Shown here: piece by piece, positions 33,486 to 33,508 of the stretch
How positions within the stretch are numbered: position 1 is the stretch's first letter
Layout: the number at the start of each line of letters is the position of its first letter
Assembly: GCA_017474285.1 (NCBI GenBank)
Contig: JAFVHT010000050.1
Location: forward strand, 1 to 33,508
Length of the DNA stretch: 33,508 nucleotides
Direction of reading: 5' to 3'
Source of the DNA: Acetobacter sp.
GTDB taxonomy: Bacteria > Pseudomonadota > Alphaproteobacteria > Acetobacterales > Acetobacteraceae
Notes under the pieces: generated by a model
Database searches by the model: none
What the model saw: only the letters and a program-made list of their open reading frames with translations
What the model was told of the DNA's origin: nothing
Made by a program: the position numbers and the translations under genes

Positions 33486-33508
33486 CCCAAAAAATAATCT
33501 ATATAACA

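Noticed and set aside
1..33508. CRISPR arrays, tRNA, rRNA or insertion sequences
   Set aside because: No regularly spaced repeats, cloverleaf-like sequences or stand-alone transposase genes were seen; the only transposase-like sequence is the segment nested in the Type IIG gene.

Overview
The window reads as chromosomal DNA of an alphaproteobacterium, most probably an acetic acid bacterium (Acetobacteraceae) of fairly low G+C. The reasons are an ATP12-type F1-ATPase chaperone, which is confined to Alphaproteobacteria and mitochondria; a plant/alphaproteobacterial-type glutamate-cysteine ligase; and the run ffh-rpsP-rimM-trmD-rplS-leuC-leuD-leuB, which I associate with that family. The assignment is inference from gene content; no rRNA or tRNA gene was seen.

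Layout. (1) 1-4333: an AT-rich leader, then three tightly spaced + strand genes for surface glycan synthesis (GT9 heptosyltransferase-like, GT4 glycosyltransferase, asparagine synthase-like amidotransferase). (2) 4423-11234, - strand: a housekeeping run from ffh through rpsP, rimM, trmD and rplS into leuC-leuD-leuB. A candidate sigma70 promoter lies inside a 17-bp-arm inverted repeat upstream of ffh. (3) 11547-17219, - strand: a small orphan gene, the ATP12 chaperone, an RluC/RluD-type pseudouridine synthase, rarA, a LolA-family protein and ubiA. (4) 17458-19764, + strand: rsmE and glutamate-cysteine ligase. (5) 19810-23360, - strand: a TPR protein, a BamB-like lipoprotein and der, the classical yfgM-bamB-der block.

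(6) 23425-30467 is an accessory island. It carries a large AT-rich Type IIG (Eco57I-like) restriction-modification enzyme, a degenerate fragment of a related C-terminus just downstream of it, a secreted Acetobacteraceae-type hypothetical protein, a HigB/HigA-like toxin-antitoxin pair whose antitoxin ends in a His-rich tandem repeat, and a His-rich membrane protein with an apparent frameshift. (7) 30674-33485, - strand: an EmrA/EmrB-type efflux pair, each gene carrying its own frameshift.

The most interesting object is the restriction-modification protein. Between its SAM-binding motif (DPACGSG) and its catalytic NPPY motif sits an extra segment of about 150 residues that reads like a REP-associated tyrosine transposase (RAYT/Y1, HUH nuclease): a YHITFITY start, an NHVH motif, an SRQLN segment and a YIHHNRQKHNLP end. 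At the C-terminal edge of that segment the DNA holds a perfect 26-bp palindrome. Its 12-bp core recurs, in the same reading frame, near the end of the gene and in degraded form in the downstream remnant. RAYT enzymes act on palindromic REP elements, so a RAYT-like domain next to a repeated palindrome, all inside a defence gene, deserves follow-up.
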